A DNA stretch of 64,000 nt from Shewanella profunda. Lineage in GTDB: Bacteria > Pseudomonadota > Gammaproteobacteria > Enterobacterales > Shewanellaceae. Shown here one piece after another: positions 22,033 to 32,458 of the stretch; position 1 is the first letter of the stretch; every line of letters starts with the position of its first letter. The translations under genes were made by a program, and so were the position numbers. Under the pieces are notes generated by a model. It was not told the DNA's origin and did not search any database. It saw only the letters and a program-made list of their open reading frames with translations. The stretch covers positions 1 through 64,000 of the forward strand of contig NZ_JAKILG010000014.1 in assembly GCF_023283765.1 (NCBI RefSeq), written 5' to 3'.

Positions 22033-22749
22033 ATGAGCGAAGTCACTACCGCTGAATTTAATGAAGAAGGCAAGTATCTGCGTAAGATCAGAAGCTTTGT
22101 CCTAAGAGAAGGTCGCTTAACTAAAGGCCAAGCGCAAGCTATTGAAAGTCAGTGGCCGACAATGGGCTTAGATTACAAGCCAACGCCATTAGTACTTAGC
22201 GACGTTTTTGGTCGTGAAGCCGATACTGTGCTGGAAATAGGTTTTGGTATGGGCGCCTCTTTAGTGCAAATGGCTAAAGACGCACCAGAGCAAAATTTCA
22301 TCGGGATTGAAGTGCATAAACCGGGTGTCGGTTCTTGCCTAAGTGATGCAGCCATTGCTGGTGTGACTAATTTACGTGTGTATCACCACGATGCCATGGA
22401 AGTATTAGAGCATGCGATTGCCGATGGTTCACTTGCGCGAGTGCAATTATTCTTCCCCGATCCTTGGCATAAGAAGCGTCACCATAAGCGCCGTATAGTG
22501 CAAGCTGAATTTGCCGAACTTATTCGTCGCAAGCTCAAAATTGGCGGCGTGTTCCATATGGCGACCGACTGGGAAGAATATAGCGAACATATGTTGGAAG
22601 TGATGCAAGCGGCACCTGGTTATAAAAACCAATCTGTAGATGGCACTGTTGTGCCACGTCCAGATCACCGTCCACTGACAAAATTTGAAGCCCGCGGTCA
22701 TAGACTCGGCCATGGTGTATGGGATCTAATGTTTGAGCGTATCGCTTAA
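22033..22749 (+). CDS. trmB: tRNA (guanine-N7)-methyltransferase
   Basis: 238 residues. SAM-binding [21 protein letters not shown] and the diagnostic [14 protein letters not shown] motif. Makes m7G46 in tRNA. First gene of trmB-yggL-glsB, divergent from mutY as in E. coli (yggH-mutY). Confidence 0.97.
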   Translation: MSEVTTAEFNEEGKYLRKIRSFVLREGRLTKGQAQAIESQWPTMGLDYKPTPLVLSDVFGREADTVLEIGFGMGASLVQMAKDAPEQNFIGIEVHKPGVGSCLSDAAIAGVTNLRVYHHDAMEVLEHAIADGSLARVQLFFPDPWHKKRHHKRRIVQAEFAELIRRKLKIGGVFHMATDWEEYSEHMLEVMQAAPGYKNQSVDGTVVPRPDHRPLTKFEARGHRLGHGVWDLMFERIA

Positions 22750-22801
22750 GCTTTAATCCTCAATGATTATCTAATTTTCAAACACAAAAGGGAAAATCAC
22801 T

Positions 22802-23128
22802 ATGGCAACGAATCGTAGCCGTCGTTTACGTAAAAAAATGCGCGTCGATGAATTCCAAGAGTTAGGTTTTGATATCACTTGGACTTTTGATGCATCCGTA
22901 TCTGAAGCCGATATCGATGCAACGGTAGATAAATTTATCGATGAAGTGATCGAGACCCGCAAGTTAGGTTTCCACGGCGGTGGTCATATCGAATGGGAAG
23001 GCATTATCGCCACTCAAACCATTGGTAAATGTACCGAAGAAGATATCGCCGCAGTTAAGGCATTTTGGGCTGAACAAAAACTGACTCAGCTTGAAGTTAG
23101 CGAATTGTACGATATTTGGTGGAGTTAA
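22802..23128 (+). CDS. yggL: YggL family protein (DUF469)
   Basis: 108 residues, the usual size. [27 protein letters not shown] and [14 protein letters not shown] are family hallmarks. YggL proteins associate with the 50S subunit in E. coli; role still poorly defined. AAAGGGAAAA precedes the ATG. Its stop overlaps the next ATG (TAATG), indicating translational coupling with glutaminase. Confidence 0.93.
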   Translation: MATNRSRRLRKKMRVDEFQELGFDITWTFDASVSEADIDATVDKFIDEVIETRKLGFHGGGHIEWEGIIATQTIGKCTEEDIAAVKAFWAEQKLTQLEVSELYDIWWS

Positions 23129-24042
23129 TGCCCGAGTTGGCATTATTAGAGGAAGTGGTCGAGAAAGTTCGGCCCTTGCTCGGCCAAGGAAAGGTAGCAA
23201 ATTATATCCCCGCACTGGCGAGCGTTAATGCAAATAAACTCGCTATTGCCGTCACCACTGTTGACGGTGAAACCTCAGGTGCGGGCGATTACCTTGAGCC
23301 GTTTTCGATTCAAAGTATCTCCAAAGTTTTCAGTTTAACCTTAGCGTTAACTTTATATGAAGAAGCCGAAATTTGGAGCCGTGTTGGAAAAGAACCTTCG
23401 GGACATTCATTCAACTCTTTAGTACAAGTCGAGTTAGAACGTGGCAAGCCGCGTAACCCTTTTATCAATGCGGGTGCGTTAGTTATTGCTGACTTATTGC
23501 AGAACCGTTTAGGCGCACCTAAACACAGAATGCTAGAGTTAGTCAGACATCTAAGCCAAAACGATAAAGTGTGTTTCGACAAACAAGTAGCAGAGTCTGA
23601 ATATCAACACAGCGCACGCAATGCGGCGATTGCTTATTTGATGAAGTCATTCGGCAATTTTCAAGGTGATGTGGATACAGTACTGCGCACCTATTTCCAT
23701 TACTGCGCTCTAAAAATGAGTTGTGCTGACTTATCTAAGGCTATGTTGTATTTGGCTAATCGGGGTAAGACCATCACAGGCTCTAAGTTGATTTCTCCGG
23801 TTCAAACTAGACAACTTAATGCGCTATTAGCGACTTCTGGCTTGTACGATGGCGCAGGAGATTTTGCCTATCGTGTCGGCATGCCGGGTAAAAGTGGTGT
23901 CGGTGGTGGCATTATTGCTGTCATCCCTGGCGAGTTGTCGATTTGTGTTTGGTCACCGGAGCTTGATGAGAATGGCAACTCACTTGCGGGTACTGCTATG
24001 CTTGAGCATTTAAGTCAGCGTCTTGGACGCTCTATTTTCTAG
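23128..24042 (+). CDS. glsB: Glutaminase
   Basis: 304 residues from ATG 23128, which overlaps the yggL stop; the longer frame from 23116 is not needed. Serine-dependent beta-lactamase-like fold with [10 protein letters not shown] (Ser-X-X-Lys), [10 protein letters not shown] and SGVGGGI. Hydrolyses glutamine to glutamate and ammonia in the cytosol. Confidence 0.95.
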   Translation: MPELALLEEVVEKVRPLLGQGKVANYIPALASVNANKLAIAVTTVDGETSGAGDYLEPFSIQSISKVFSLTLALTLYEEAEIWSRVGKEPSGHSFNSLVQVELERGKPRNPFINAGALVIADLLQNRLGAPKHRMLELVRHLSQNDKVCFDKQVAESEYQHSARNAAIAYLMKSFGNFQGDVDTVLRTYFHYCALKMSCADLSKAMLYLANRGKTITGSKLISPVQTRQLNALLATSGLYDGAGDFAYRVGMPGKSGVGGGIIAVIPGELSICVWSPELDENGNSLAGTAMLEHLSQRLGRSIF

Positions 24043-24221
24043 CTTCCCTCGTTTTTATTAGCGCTATTAAGCTAAAACTAGCGAATTTCGCCATGTTAGT
24101 ATTAGCGCTAACTTCTCTAAATCCATCATAATCAATGCGTTAAAAAGTTGGCGTATATCCTGCTTCAGCTATTTAGTGGTGTAGGTCTATCGAATTTCTC
24201 AGATTAAAGGACTATTAAAAA

Positions 24222-25043
24222 ATGAAAATAAATAAGCTATTGGCTGGATGTGCGTTATCTGGAGTTATTCTAGGATTATCAGGCTTACCGTTAGCGCAAG
24301 CGCAAACAGAGCTTAAAGTCGATGAACGCTGCGATGTGTCTTTAAATTATGACGTTAAGGTCGAGCCTAAAAAATTAGTCATGAGTGAGAAGGGGACTGA
24401 GAAGTACCGTATCGAAGTTGATAAATTATATGTTGAAGGCAAACAAGTTGATTTAACCGATAAGCAGAAAAAGTTAGTCACTCAATATGCCGAGGAAGTG
24501 TCGACTCAAGTGCCTGAAGTGATCGAACTCATCAATGAGTCAGTATCCCTCGCATCAAAAGCTGTAGGCATGGCGTTAACCCCATTAATGGGTGATGCGG
24601 CTGGAACTAAATTTGATCAAATGATGGTTGGCGTACAAAAGCGGGTAGATACAATTGCTTACAAGCAAGGTGATAGTTTTTATTTAGCAGCCACAGAAGA
24701 ATCAATGCAAAACACTTTTAATGATGAGTTTTCCCAAGAAATGGAACAAATTGTTCAAAATTCTATTGGTACTATTATGATGACACTCGGTAGTCAAATA
24801 ATGTCGGCTGATGGGGATTCATTTGAAACTAAGATGGATGCGCTTTCTAAAAAAATGGACAACTTAGGCCAAGATATTGAGCAACAAATTCAAAGTGAAT
24901 CTAAAGGACTGGAAGCTAGGGCTGATCGTTTGTGCGATCGATTTGAAAATCTGTTAGTGCTTGAAAATCAACTACGCCAAGAAGTACCAGAATTAGCGCC
25001 TTATGCGTTGACGCAAAATTCTGCCCGTCAACTGCGTCAATAA
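24222..25043 (+). CDS. yggN: YggN family periplasmic protein (DUF2884)
   Basis: 273 residues with signal peptide (MKINKLLAGCALSGVILGLSGLPLAQAQ). The mature part is acidic and helical (LSKKMDNLGQDIEQQIQ) with two Cys. This fits YggN/DUF2884, of unknown function, and its place beside yggL-trmB is conserved. Ends before a strong terminator. Confidence 0.85.
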   Translation: MKINKLLAGCALSGVILGLSGLPLAQAQTELKVDERCDVSLNYDVKVEPKKLVMSEKGTEKYRIEVDKLYVEGKQVDLTDKQKKLVTQYAEEVSTQVPEVIELINESVSLASKAVGMALTPLMGDAAGTKFDQMMVGVQKRVDTIAYKQGDSFYLAATEESMQNTFNDEFSQEMEQIVQNSIGTIMMTLGSQIMSADGDSFETKMDALSKKMDNLGQDIEQQIQSESKGLEARADRLCDRFENLLVLENQLRQEVPELAPYALTQNSARQLRQ

Positions 25044-25078
25044 AGCATTTATCTCCTTTGTTACTCAATTGGCATTCT

Positions 25079-25112
25079 GGCCCTAATACGGTAAGCGTAT
25101 TAGGGCCTTTTT
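25079..25112 (+). terminator. Terminator after yggN
   Basis: GGCCCTAATACG-GTAAG-CGTATTAGGGCC followed by TTTTT: a 12-bp perfect stem. The remaining gap to 25415 shows no gene. Confidence 0.9.
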
Positions 25113-25415
25113 ATTTGATACTCGCGAGCAGAGGGATTTAACTTGAGTTGACTTGATAACTTGCGGCGATTTAGTTTGGAATGTTACATTCTCAAGGCTA
25201 ATGTTTGATATACTCCTAAAATATAATGAAAAGCTGGCAATTCAGTCAGATATAACACTCTACTTCAGCGGGCTTTTTCGGTCAAAATCTCTGCAATAAA
25301 TGCTTTTGCTATGAGATATCAATGCAATTATGAGCATTTTGTTGTGTTTGTGCTGTGCTTTTGCATTATACCGAAAGTTAATATCATTGTCGTAAACTGC
25401 TTAAGGCGACTTTCC

Positions 25416-26357
25416 ATGTTAGAACTGTTAGAACCTATTGCGATTTTTACTCATGTGGCCAGAGCTGGTAGTTTTAGTGCCGCCGCAAGAAGGCTTGGGA
25501 TCTCTAAGTCTAAGGTCAGTACGCAGGTCGCCGATCTTGAACATAGACTCGGAGTTCAATTAATACAACGTACTACCCGAAGCTTAAGTCTGACTGAAGC
25601 TGGGCATTTATTGTATCTGCAAGGGGAAGAATTACTCCGTGATGCAGAGCAAGCGATTGCTAGTGTACATAATTTAAATGATGCGACCCGCGGCGTTCTT
25701 AAGGTTGGTATTTCACAGTCTTTTGGTGCAATGCATATTATTCCCGCGTTGCCGTCATTTATGGCAAAGCACCCTGAGCTAGAACTGCAAGTCAGTTTAC
25801 TCGATCATAAAGTTGATGTGGTAAGCGAAGGTTTAGATTTACTCCTTACTATGTCTGAACAGTTACCATTAGGTATGGTAGCCAGACCTTTGATGAAATG
25901 TCAGTTCCTGTTGGTTGCATCTCCTGATTATATTGCTAAGCACGGTGAGCCAACTCGTCCAGAGCAATTGGTTGACCATAACTGTTTGGTTTATCAAGGT
26001 GAGTGGCATGAGCACAGTATGTGGCAATTTAAGAAAGGGGATGATTACTGTGAAATTGGTGTGTCGGGTAATTTTAGAGTCGATAATGCTCCAGCATTAA
26101 AATCTGCTGCTATTAGTGGTCTGGGCGTTGTGTATTTGGCAAGTTATTTGATGGAAGATGAGATTACTAAGGGAACGCTTGTTCCTTTACTAAAGGATTG
26201 GCAATTAACTCACCATTTACCACTGCAAGCTGTCTATCCTCGTCGCAAACATCTCGCACCTAAGGTGAGTGCCTTCATTGAATTTATTAAAGATCATATA
26301 GGGAATCCACCATATTGGGATATTCCCTATGCGGAACTTTTTAGTGAACGTCAGTAA
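25416..26357 (+). CDS. LysR-family transcriptional regulator
   Basis: 313 residues from ATG 25416 (AAGGCGA upstream; the longer frame from 25311 adds a non-LysR hydrophobic stretch). N-terminal HTH (FTHVARAGSFSAAARRLGISKSKVSTQVADLEHRLGVQLIQRTTRSLSLTEAG) and a type-2 periplasmic-binding-like effector domain of the AaeR/CrgA-like subgroup. Target unknown; no divergent metabolic gene is close, so it may act elsewhere. Confidence 0.9.
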   Translation: MLELLEPIAIFTHVARAGSFSAAARRLGISKSKVSTQVADLEHRLGVQLIQRTTRSLSLTEAGHLLYLQGEELLRDAEQAIASVHNLNDATRGVLKVGISQSFGAMHIIPALPSFMAKHPELELQVSLLDHKVDVVSEGLDLLLTMSEQLPLGMVARPLMKCQFLLVASPDYIAKHGEPTRPEQLVDHNCLVYQGEWHEHSMWQFKKGDDYCEIGVSGNFRVDNAPALKSAAISGLGVVYLASYLMEDEITKGTLVPLLKDWQLTHHLPLQAVYPRRKHLAPKVSAFIEFIKDHIGNPPYWDIPYAELFSERQ

Positions 26358-26564
26358 AAACGGAAACATTGTTCTGAAAATCAGTTATATTGGTTTTAAG
26401 TTAAGTTGAAATATTATATTTTTATTACTTATCAAATAGTTGTGCTTTTGTTTTTAATGTATTTGAGTTCGATTTTTTAGATAATTCTAAAGTGGTAAGT
26501 TGAAAGCACCTTGAACTCTGTTCTTATCTGAATACAATGGGAACAGATGATACGGAATGACCTG

Positions 26565-26735
26565 AGTCCTATACTTTTATTGGAAATGACCCCTTTCGAT
26601 TTTGGTATACAGGTTGGCAGAAGTGCAATTCTGGATCACCGCCAACAGAGGTTTGCGAACTAAAACAATGTTGGCTTTTAAAACCATCATCCTAGTTTTT
26701 GGTTTACCTCAGCCTTATCGCTGAGGTAATTTTTT
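26565..26735 (+). ncRNA. Candidate small RNA or leader with micro-ORFs
   Basis: An isolated stretch ends in a strong terminator (26703-26735) with no gene before it on this strand after the LysR stop. Two micro-ORFs lie inside: ATG 26588 (25 codons) and a second one of 18 codons whose stop falls in the terminator stem. This layout suggests an independent small RNA, possibly with a peptide. No known family was recognised. Confidence 0.4.
26703..26735 (+). terminator. Rho-independent terminator
   Basis: TTACCTCAGC-CTTATC-GCTGAGGTAA followed by TTTTTT. Confidence 0.85.
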
Positions 26736-26889
26736 ATTGGTGGTTTACGCTTGGGGCACCAGTTTTATCTCTCTGTACCCTAAAGTCACAACTGAATATT
26801 AGGCTTGAACACTAGGCTTAACCATATCAAATATAGTGAATAACAGTGAGATGGGTTCTGTTACTTATTTGGTAATAGATCCAATAAAA

Positions 26890-26912
26890 TAGCCACTTAT
26901 AGTGGCTTTTTT
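26890..26912 (+). terminator. Second Rho-independent terminator
   Basis: AGCCAC-TTATA-GTGGCT then TTTTTTA. The interval 26736-27100 otherwise holds no supported gene; a short open stretch near 26947-27045 could be a remnant. Confidence 0.75.
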
Positions 26913-27081
26913 ATTGGCTATTTTTAACTTAGTCCGCTAGGTCTGCAAATAGCCGCAAGCGCTATGGATGGCATGAATACTATTAATGCAGGAGCAATTA
27001 ATGGTCCTCCTAAAATGCGTTACCATGCCGTCAACATCAGTCGCTGAACCCTGCATCTTCAGGTTGTTTGGGTATATATGA

Positions 27082-27108
27082 AGCACTTTGAATGTGCTTC
27101 ATATGTTA
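27082..27108. terminator. Hairpin after the DUF885 gene
   Basis: ATATGAAGCAC and GTGCTTCATAT, perfect 11-bp arms just after the stop of the minus-strand peptidase gene. No long T run, so termination is likely but not classic. Confidence 0.6.
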
Positions 27109-27111
27109 ACG

Positions 27112-28998
27112 TCAAACTTTATTTATGCTGATAATCCATTGATCAACTTGTTCTTCAAGTACATCCAACGGTAGTGCCCCGTTTGCGAGCACTAAGGTGT
27201 GAAAATCCCTAATATCAAACTTGCTGCCGAGTTGTTGTTCGGCTTTATGCCTTAGTTCCAGTAATTTGATCATACCAACTTTATAGGCTGTGGCTTGCGA
27301 TGGCATAACGATATGGCGCTCGACCATTTTTACTGCATCTGATTTGGCATTGGGTGTGTTGTCAACATAGAAGGCAATACCCTGTTCGCGGGTCCATTGC
27401 TTGGCATGGATACCAGTATCTACGACTAAACGACATGCTCGCCATAATTCCATTGCTAAGCGACCAAAATCAGAATAAGGATCTGCATAGAGCCCCATTT
27501 CTTTTGGAAAGGACTCGCTGTATAAACCCCAACCTTCAATATAAGCGGTATAGCCACCAAATTTACGGAATTTAGGGATGTCCTTGAGTTCTTGAGCAAT
27601 AGCAATTTGCATATGATGCCCAGGAATACCCTCATGGTAGGCGAGAGCCTCCACTTGGTATTTGGGCATGGCTTTCATATCATACAGATTGGCGTAATAA
27701 CTGCCTGGTCGAGAACCATCGGGAGCGGGTTGTTCATAAAAGGCTTTGCCAGCTGATTTTTCTCTGAACGCTTCCACTTGCTTAACGACCATTGCAGCCT
27801 TAGGTTTTACCTTAAATACTTCATCTAAACGTGACTGAATAGTATCTATAAGTTTTGTTGCATCAGCGAGATAAGCCGTTTTACCTTCAGTTGTATTAGG
27901 ATAGTAAAACTGGGGATCGTCGCGCATAAACCCAAAAAACTCCTGTAAAGAGCCCTTATAATGCACTTTTTGCATAATGGTACGCATTTCATCATGGATA
28001 CGTGCCACTTCAGCAATACCGAGTTCGTGGATTTGATCTGCGGTCATATTTGTTGTCGTAGTACGAGCTAATGCATTGTTATAAAATGTGGCACCGTTAG
28101 GGAGTTTCCAAACGCCATCTCGAGTATCAGCTTGAGCTGCTAAGGTTTTTATATAATTTATCAGTTGGTTATAAGCTGGCTCTATGTTATCTATCAGGGC
28201 TTTTTCTGCCCCTGCTATTAGTGTCTTTTTCTCTTTATCTTGAATATCTAAGGCATTTACTTTCCGACGAAAATCAGCCAGAAGGACACTGTCGTCACCC
28301 CTGTTAAATGGTGCGCCTTTGATGATGTTTTGACTATCGGATATCACGTAACTAAATACAAATTTTGGGGCTATGATGTTTTTCTCTGCTCTAAGCTCAA
28401 GTGCTTTTTGTAATTGACTTAGGCGCTTAGGTACACCATTTAAGCGACTAATATAGGCTTTGGCATCGTTGATGTTATTAATTTGGTGCTGGTTAATTAA
28501 GAATGATGCGATCATTGAATGGCCGCCGCGCATTTGATTTACTGGATAATTATGATAGCGCCATTGATAGTCATCGATGTCGTTTTGCAGGTTTTGTTTT
28601 AGTAGCTTCAGACTTAGCTGTGTTTGTGGATCTAACTTCGCTGCATCGAGTTGATTAACCTCCGCAAGCTGCTTTTTCGTGCGAGCTAATTCTATGGCAT
28701 CGGCCTCATCGCCAATATCATCCCATTTATCATAATCCTGTTTGATCCCCATATAAGTTTGGGCAATGGGGCTTGCCATAATGTTCTCCATAAAAATAGC
28801 TTCAAAGAGAGCATTGGCTTTTTCGGATTCTGTTTGAGTTGTGGATTGTGTCGGTTCACTGGCATTTAGATGTGCCATTGCTGCTGGCGCAGCTTGTACC
28901 GATAAAGCCATTGCAGTCGATAGTGCTAGGGCGACTAAGCTAATTTTAAGATTTAGCTTTTGGGATCTTTCCGTATTTGTTGTCGTTGTTATTGGCAT
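27112..28998 (-). CDS. DUF885 family secreted metallopeptidase
   Basis: 628 residues. Signal-type N-terminus with a hydrophobic stretch (ISLVALALSTAMALSVQAAPA). The DUF885 region carries the zinc-site motif YHEGIPGHHMQIA (HEXXH-like, about residue 460), with Glu ligands expected downstream in GGYTAYIEGWGLYSE. Predicted periplasmic or outer-surface peptidase. Stands alone with its own terminator. Confidence 0.85.
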   Translation of the reverse strand: MPITTTTNTERSQKLNLKISLVALALSTAMALSVQAAPAAMAHLNASEPTQSTTQTESEKANALFEAIFMENIMASPIAQTYMGIKQDYDKWDDIGDEADAIELARTKKQLAEVNQLDAAKLDPQTQLSLKLLKQNLQNDIDDYQWRYHNYPVNQMRGGHSMIASFLINQHQINNINDAKAYISRLNGVPKRLSQLQKALELRAEKNIIAPKFVFSYVISDSQNIIKGAPFNRGDDSVLLADFRRKVNALDIQDKEKKTLIAGAEKALIDNIEPAYNQLINYIKTLAAQADTRDGVWKLPNGATFYNNALARTTTTNMTADQIHELGIAEVARIHDEMRTIMQKVHYKGSLQEFFGFMRDDPQFYYPNTTEGKTAYLADATKLIDTIQSRLDEVFKVKPKAAMVVKQVEAFREKSAGKAFYEQPAPDGSRPGSYYANLYDMKAMPKYQVEALAYHEGIPGHHMQIAIAQELKDIPKFRKFGGYTAYIEGWGLYSESFPKEMGLYADPYSDFGRLAMELWRACRLVVDTGIHAKQWTREQGIAFYVDNTPNAKSDAVKMVERHIVMPSQATAYKVGMIKLLELRHKAEQQLGSKFDIRDFHTLVLANGALPLDVLEEQVDQWIISINKV

Positions 28999-29151
28999 GA
29001 TTTGGCTTCCCTAGGGTTAGATTATCTAATTCTAAAGAAGCCAAGCAAAAATGTGTGGATATTAATGTTAGAAAATGTGTTAGTCGTAAAAGCATTAACT
29101 TAGGTGATTAACAGTTAAGCATTTGAAATACAGTAATTTTAACTTTGACTG

Positions 29152-30315
29152 CTAGCAGAATTGTGTCAGCAAATCGTTTACAAACATATGACCTTTATGG
29201 GTTAATTGCCAATATTCCACCGATTCGGTGAGTAAACCACGCTGTTTGGCTTTTTCCATTCCTTCGCTCAATGTTTCTCGATGTAAACCTGTCCGCTGTT
29301 CAAATTCTTGCTTAGGAATAGGCGTCATTAAACGCAGACGATTCATTAAATATTCGAGCGCTCTATCCTCCTCGGCAACTTCAGTCAGTTCGACAGTGTA
29401 TTGGTTTGAACTCAAATAGCCTTTAGGGTGTTTAATTTTTACCGTGCGGATAATGCGATTTTGTTCTGGTAATGTCACTTTGCCGTGGGCGCCGCAGCCG
29501 ATACCTAAGTAATCCCCAAATTGCCAATAGTTGAGATTGTGCCTGCATTGGTACCCTGGTTTGGCATAGGCTGAGATTTCATATTGCTCATAACCTAATG
29601 CAGCAAGCCTTTGTTGACCTTGCTCATAGATATGCCACAGCGCTTCGTCATCGGGGAGTTGCGGCGGTTTTGAGTGGAATAGGGTGTTGGGCTCAATCGT
29701 TAGCTGATACCAAGATAAATGGGGTGGATTAAGTGCCGCTGCAGTTTCTATATCAAGCATGGCTTCATCGAAGCTTTGGTTGGGTAATCCATGCATTAAA
29801 TCGAGGTTAAAACTTAAGTATCCTGCTTGGCTGGCTTTTTGAGCCGCGACTTGGGCCTCATTTTGATCGTGAATACGCCCGAGTAAGTTGAGCTTATCCT
29901 TGGAGAAACTCTGTACGCCGATAGATAAACGGGTTACGCCAGCTGCACGATAGGCACTAAAGTCATCGTGCTCTAAGGTGCCAGGGTTGGCCTCCATTGT
30001 GATTTCAATATCTTTACTGAAAGGAATAAGATCATTTGCGCCATCGAGTATGCGCTTGATTTGTTTAGCATCGAATAATGATGGTGTGCCACCACCGATA
30101 AAAATCGTATGGATTTGTCGACCTTGGACTAAAGGCAGATCTTGACGTAAATCTTCCAGCAGGGCATCTACATAGGCCTCTTGTGGTAGCTCGCCATTTT
30201 GTCCGTGGGAGTTAAAGTCGCAATAGGGGCACTTTTGCACACACCAAGGAATATGGATATATAAACTCAATGGCGGTAATACGAGCGTTGGGGGTTGCAT
30301 GGCACTCGATGACAT
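29152..30315 (-). CDS. hemW: HemW radical SAM protein
   Basis: 387 residues. Radical-SAM motif C-X3-C-X2-C in IPWCVQKCPYCDFNSHG, then IFIGGGTPSLF and SIGVQSFSKDKLNLLGRIHD. The CPYC sequence fits HemW rather than coproporphyrinogen oxidase HemN. It is linked to haem trafficking to respiratory enzymes. Start ATG overlaps the rdgB stop region by 1 bp, so the two are co-translated. Confidence 0.93.
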   Translation of the reverse strand: MSSSAMQPPTLVLPPLSLYIHIPWCVQKCPYCDFNSHGQNGELPQEAYVDALLEDLRQDLPLVQGRQIHTIFIGGGTPSLFDAKQIKRILDGANDLIPFSKDIEITMEANPGTLEHDDFSAYRAAGVTRLSIGVQSFSKDKLNLLGRIHDQNEAQVAAQKASQAGYLSFNLDLMHGLPNQSFDEAMLDIETAAALNPPHLSWYQLTIEPNTLFHSKPPQLPDDEALWHIYEQGQQRLAALGYEQYEISAYAKPGYQCRHNLNYWQFGDYLGIGCGAHGKVTLPEQNRIIRTVKIKHPKGYLSSNQYTVELTEVAEEDRALEYLMNRLRLMTPIPKQEFEQRTGLHRETLSEGMEKAKQRGLLTESVEYWQLTHKGHMFVNDLLTQFC

Positions 30316-30932
30316 TATTGCGTATTCCCGCCAGTCAAAATGCCCTGTGCTTTCATTGCTGCTAGAAGTTGAGTTAGGGCTTTGCCGCGGTGACTTAAGG
30401 CATTCTTTTCATCACTGCTCATTTCTGCTGCGCTGCAAGTATGCTGCTCAGGTATAAAAATGGGATCATAACCATGGCCATTTTCGCCTGTTTGTTCGAA
30501 GCCTATTTGGCCTTCCCAAGATGCTTGGCAAATGATTGGAGTAGGATCTTTGGCGTGGCGCATATACACCAATACACACTGGAATCTTGCACTGCGCGGC
30601 GCAGGATTGTCTTTAAGGGTCTCTAATAACTTCAATACATTATCTTGATCTTTGGCATTTTCACCCGCGTAGCGCGCAGAATAGATACCAGGAGCGCCTT
30701 GGAGTAAATCCACTTCTAATCCCGAATCGTCCGCAATGGCTGCAAGTCCAGAAATTTGGGCGGCATGCCTTGCTTTGATAATGGCGTTTTCCACAAAAGT
30801 GGTACCGGTTTCTGCCACTTCAGTGACATTAAATTGGTTCTGTGGCAGTACTTTTACACCATAAGCGGCAAGCATTTGCTCAAATTCAGCGAGTTTACCT
30901 TTGTTGCCACTGGCAAGGATGATGTGTTGCAT
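30315..30932 (-). CDS. rdgB: dITP/XTP pyrophosphatase
   Basis: 205 residues, HAM1/RdgB family: ILASGNKGKLAEF, AIADDSGLEVDLLQGAPGIYSARYAGE, GENGHGYDPIFIPE and SHRGKAL. Removes dITP, XTP and similar from nucleotide pools. Upstream partner of hemW, the usual order. Confidence 0.96.
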   Translation of the reverse strand: MQHIILASGNKGKLAEFEQMLAAYGVKVLPQNQFNVTEVAETGTTFVENAIIKARHAAQISGLAAIADDSGLEVDLLQGAPGIYSARYAGENAKDQDNVLKLLETLKDNPAPRSARFQCVLVYMRHAKDPTPIICQASWEGQIGFEQTGENGHGYDPIFIPEQHTCSAAEMSSDEKNALSHRGKALTQLLAAMKAQGILTGGNTQ

Positions 30933-31046
30933 GAAATACCTATATCGTCGGGCTATGTTGCTGTGGCAATGATACCCAAGCCGATAACTAAAGGACAGTG
31001 AAAGGAGGGGACTATGCCGTTTACATCGTCCTAGATTGGCTTGGGA

Positions 31047-31481
31047 TTAATCGACGTAAAACTTTTGCTTAAATTGCAAGTTAGTATTGAGCTTGTTACC
31101 GTGCTTTATGGCGATATTGAAGTTTATTTCTTGATTGTCGCGGTAAGGCACTTGAGCGATATAGTAAATGGCATTGCCTTCACGGATCTCTTTAAATTTT
31201 AAATCAATTCTGGCATCGAGTAGGTTATTAGCAACGCCCGTAATTTCAACTGGGACTGCCGGTGAACCTGTTTCGCTCACGTCCAATACGGCAATATTGA
31301 TAATACCTGTGTAACTGCTGCGCTCAATTCCGTAGGCTTTAGCTATGTTCGGCGTTAAAAACGTGCTGCCTAATGCCATGTAATGAATATCGAAATTACC
31401 AACAGTCTCTTTTTGCTCGGCGTTAGCAACGCCGCACAGACTTGCTGTTAAGGCTAGCATGGCGAGGAGTTGACGAAGCAT
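31047..31481 (-). CDS. DUF4426 family periplasmic protein
   Basis: 144 residues with signal peptide (MLRQLLAMLALTASLCGVANA) and a beta-rich mature part (VGNFDIHYMALGSTFLTPNIAKAYGI). This fits DUF4426, which in Shewanella and Vibrio sits between rdgB and yggU. Function unknown. Confidence 0.82.
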   Translation of the reverse strand: MLRQLLAMLALTASLCGVANAEQKETVGNFDIHYMALGSTFLTPNIAKAYGIERSSYTGIINIAVLDVSETGSPAVPVEITGVANNLLDARIDLKFKEIREGNAIYYIAQVPYRDNQEINFNIAIKHGNKLNTNLQFKQKFYVD

Positions 31482-31571
31482 AACTGGATTCCTTCATATT
31501 AGGGTTCTTAAATGTAGGCCGTAAGACCTCATGTTTATTAAGGCATTTGCTGAGTGAATGGATATTAAGGC

Positions 31572-31862
31572 TTATTCTAAAAGTTCACTCACCTCAGGTG
31601 GAATAAGCTTGGGAGCCACGATTCGGATCTGTTTATGACGCCCAAGCTCACCTTTGATGATATACACATCACTCTTTGGCACTTTAAATGTCTTAGCTAA
31701 ATATTTACTTAAATGTGCATTTGCTTTGCCATCCACCGGTGGGGCAGTAATAGCAACTTTGAGCTCATCACCGTGAAGCCCGACTATCTGATCTCGGCTT
31801 GCCTTTGGCTGAATATACACATTAAGCAGCAAGTTGCCTTGCTGCTGGACGACTGCACTCAT
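31572..31862 (-). CDS. yggU: YggU family protein (DUF167)
   Basis: 96 residues from ATG 31862, which overlaps the yggT stop (TAATG); this matches the E. coli length. Contains [19 protein letters not shown] and [19 protein letters not shown]. Cytosolic, function unknown. Confidence 0.92.
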   Translation of the reverse strand: MSAVVQQQGNLLLNVYIQPKASRDQIVGLHGDELKVAITAPPVDGKANAHLSKYLAKTFKVPKSDVYIIKGELGRHKQIRIVAPKLIPPEVSELLE

Positions 31863-32410
31863 TAAATGACGGCCCAATAGGGGATATATTGAGCGAGTAA
31901 CATGTTAATGAAGTTCATACCAATAATAACCAACATTACCGATAAATCTAAACCACCTATAGGCGGAATAATGCGGCGCACGGGTGCAAGCAAGGGTTCA
32001 GTTAACTGATCCATCACCATCACAATCGGGTTATAACCTTGGTTAAACCAACTTAAAATGGCACGAATGATGAGCATCCAAAACAGCAGTACGCCCGCTT
32101 TTTTGACCACTGACACTAAGGCAAAAACAAGGAATAAGACGGCGTCGATGCCTCCGCCAGCGATAAGACTAATCAGCAGTACTTTTGTCATGACCACAAT
32201 CAGGGCGAGCACAAAAGAAGCTGTATCAAAGCGTCCCATTGAGGGAATTACTCGGCGCATAGGAGCGATAAGTGGCTGAGTGGCTTTAACAATAAACTGG
32301 CTAAAAGGGTTATAAAAATCGGCTTTAGCCAGTTGTAGCCAAATCCGTAGTATCACTACCATTAAATACAGATCAAATAGTGTACTAATTAAAAAGGTCA
32401 ATGCATTCAT
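31862..32410 (-). CDS. yggT: YggT family membrane protein
   Basis: 182 residues, two repeats each with a hydrophobic hairpin and the motif P(L/M)APxRR(V/I)IP ([27 protein letters not shown]). Inner-membrane protein linked in E. coli to ion stress tolerance. Lies between proC and yggU as usual. Confidence 0.93.
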   Translation of the reverse strand: MNALTFLISTLFDLYLMVVILRIWLQLAKADFYNPFSQFIVKATQPLIAPMRRVIPSMGRFDTASFVLALIVVMTKVLLISLIAGGGIDAVLFLVFALVSVVKKAGVLLFWMLIIRAILSWFNQGYNPIVMVMDQLTEPLLAPVRRIIPPIGGLDLSVMLVIIGMNFINMLLAQYIPYWAVI

Positions 32411-32458
32411 CGAGATTTCTGCCTATGTGTGTTCGATAAAGAAACGCGTTAGTAAATA

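Noticed and set aside
26947..27045. Short open stretch resembling a protein tail between terminators
   Set aside because: No start with a ribosome site and no recognised family; too short to call.
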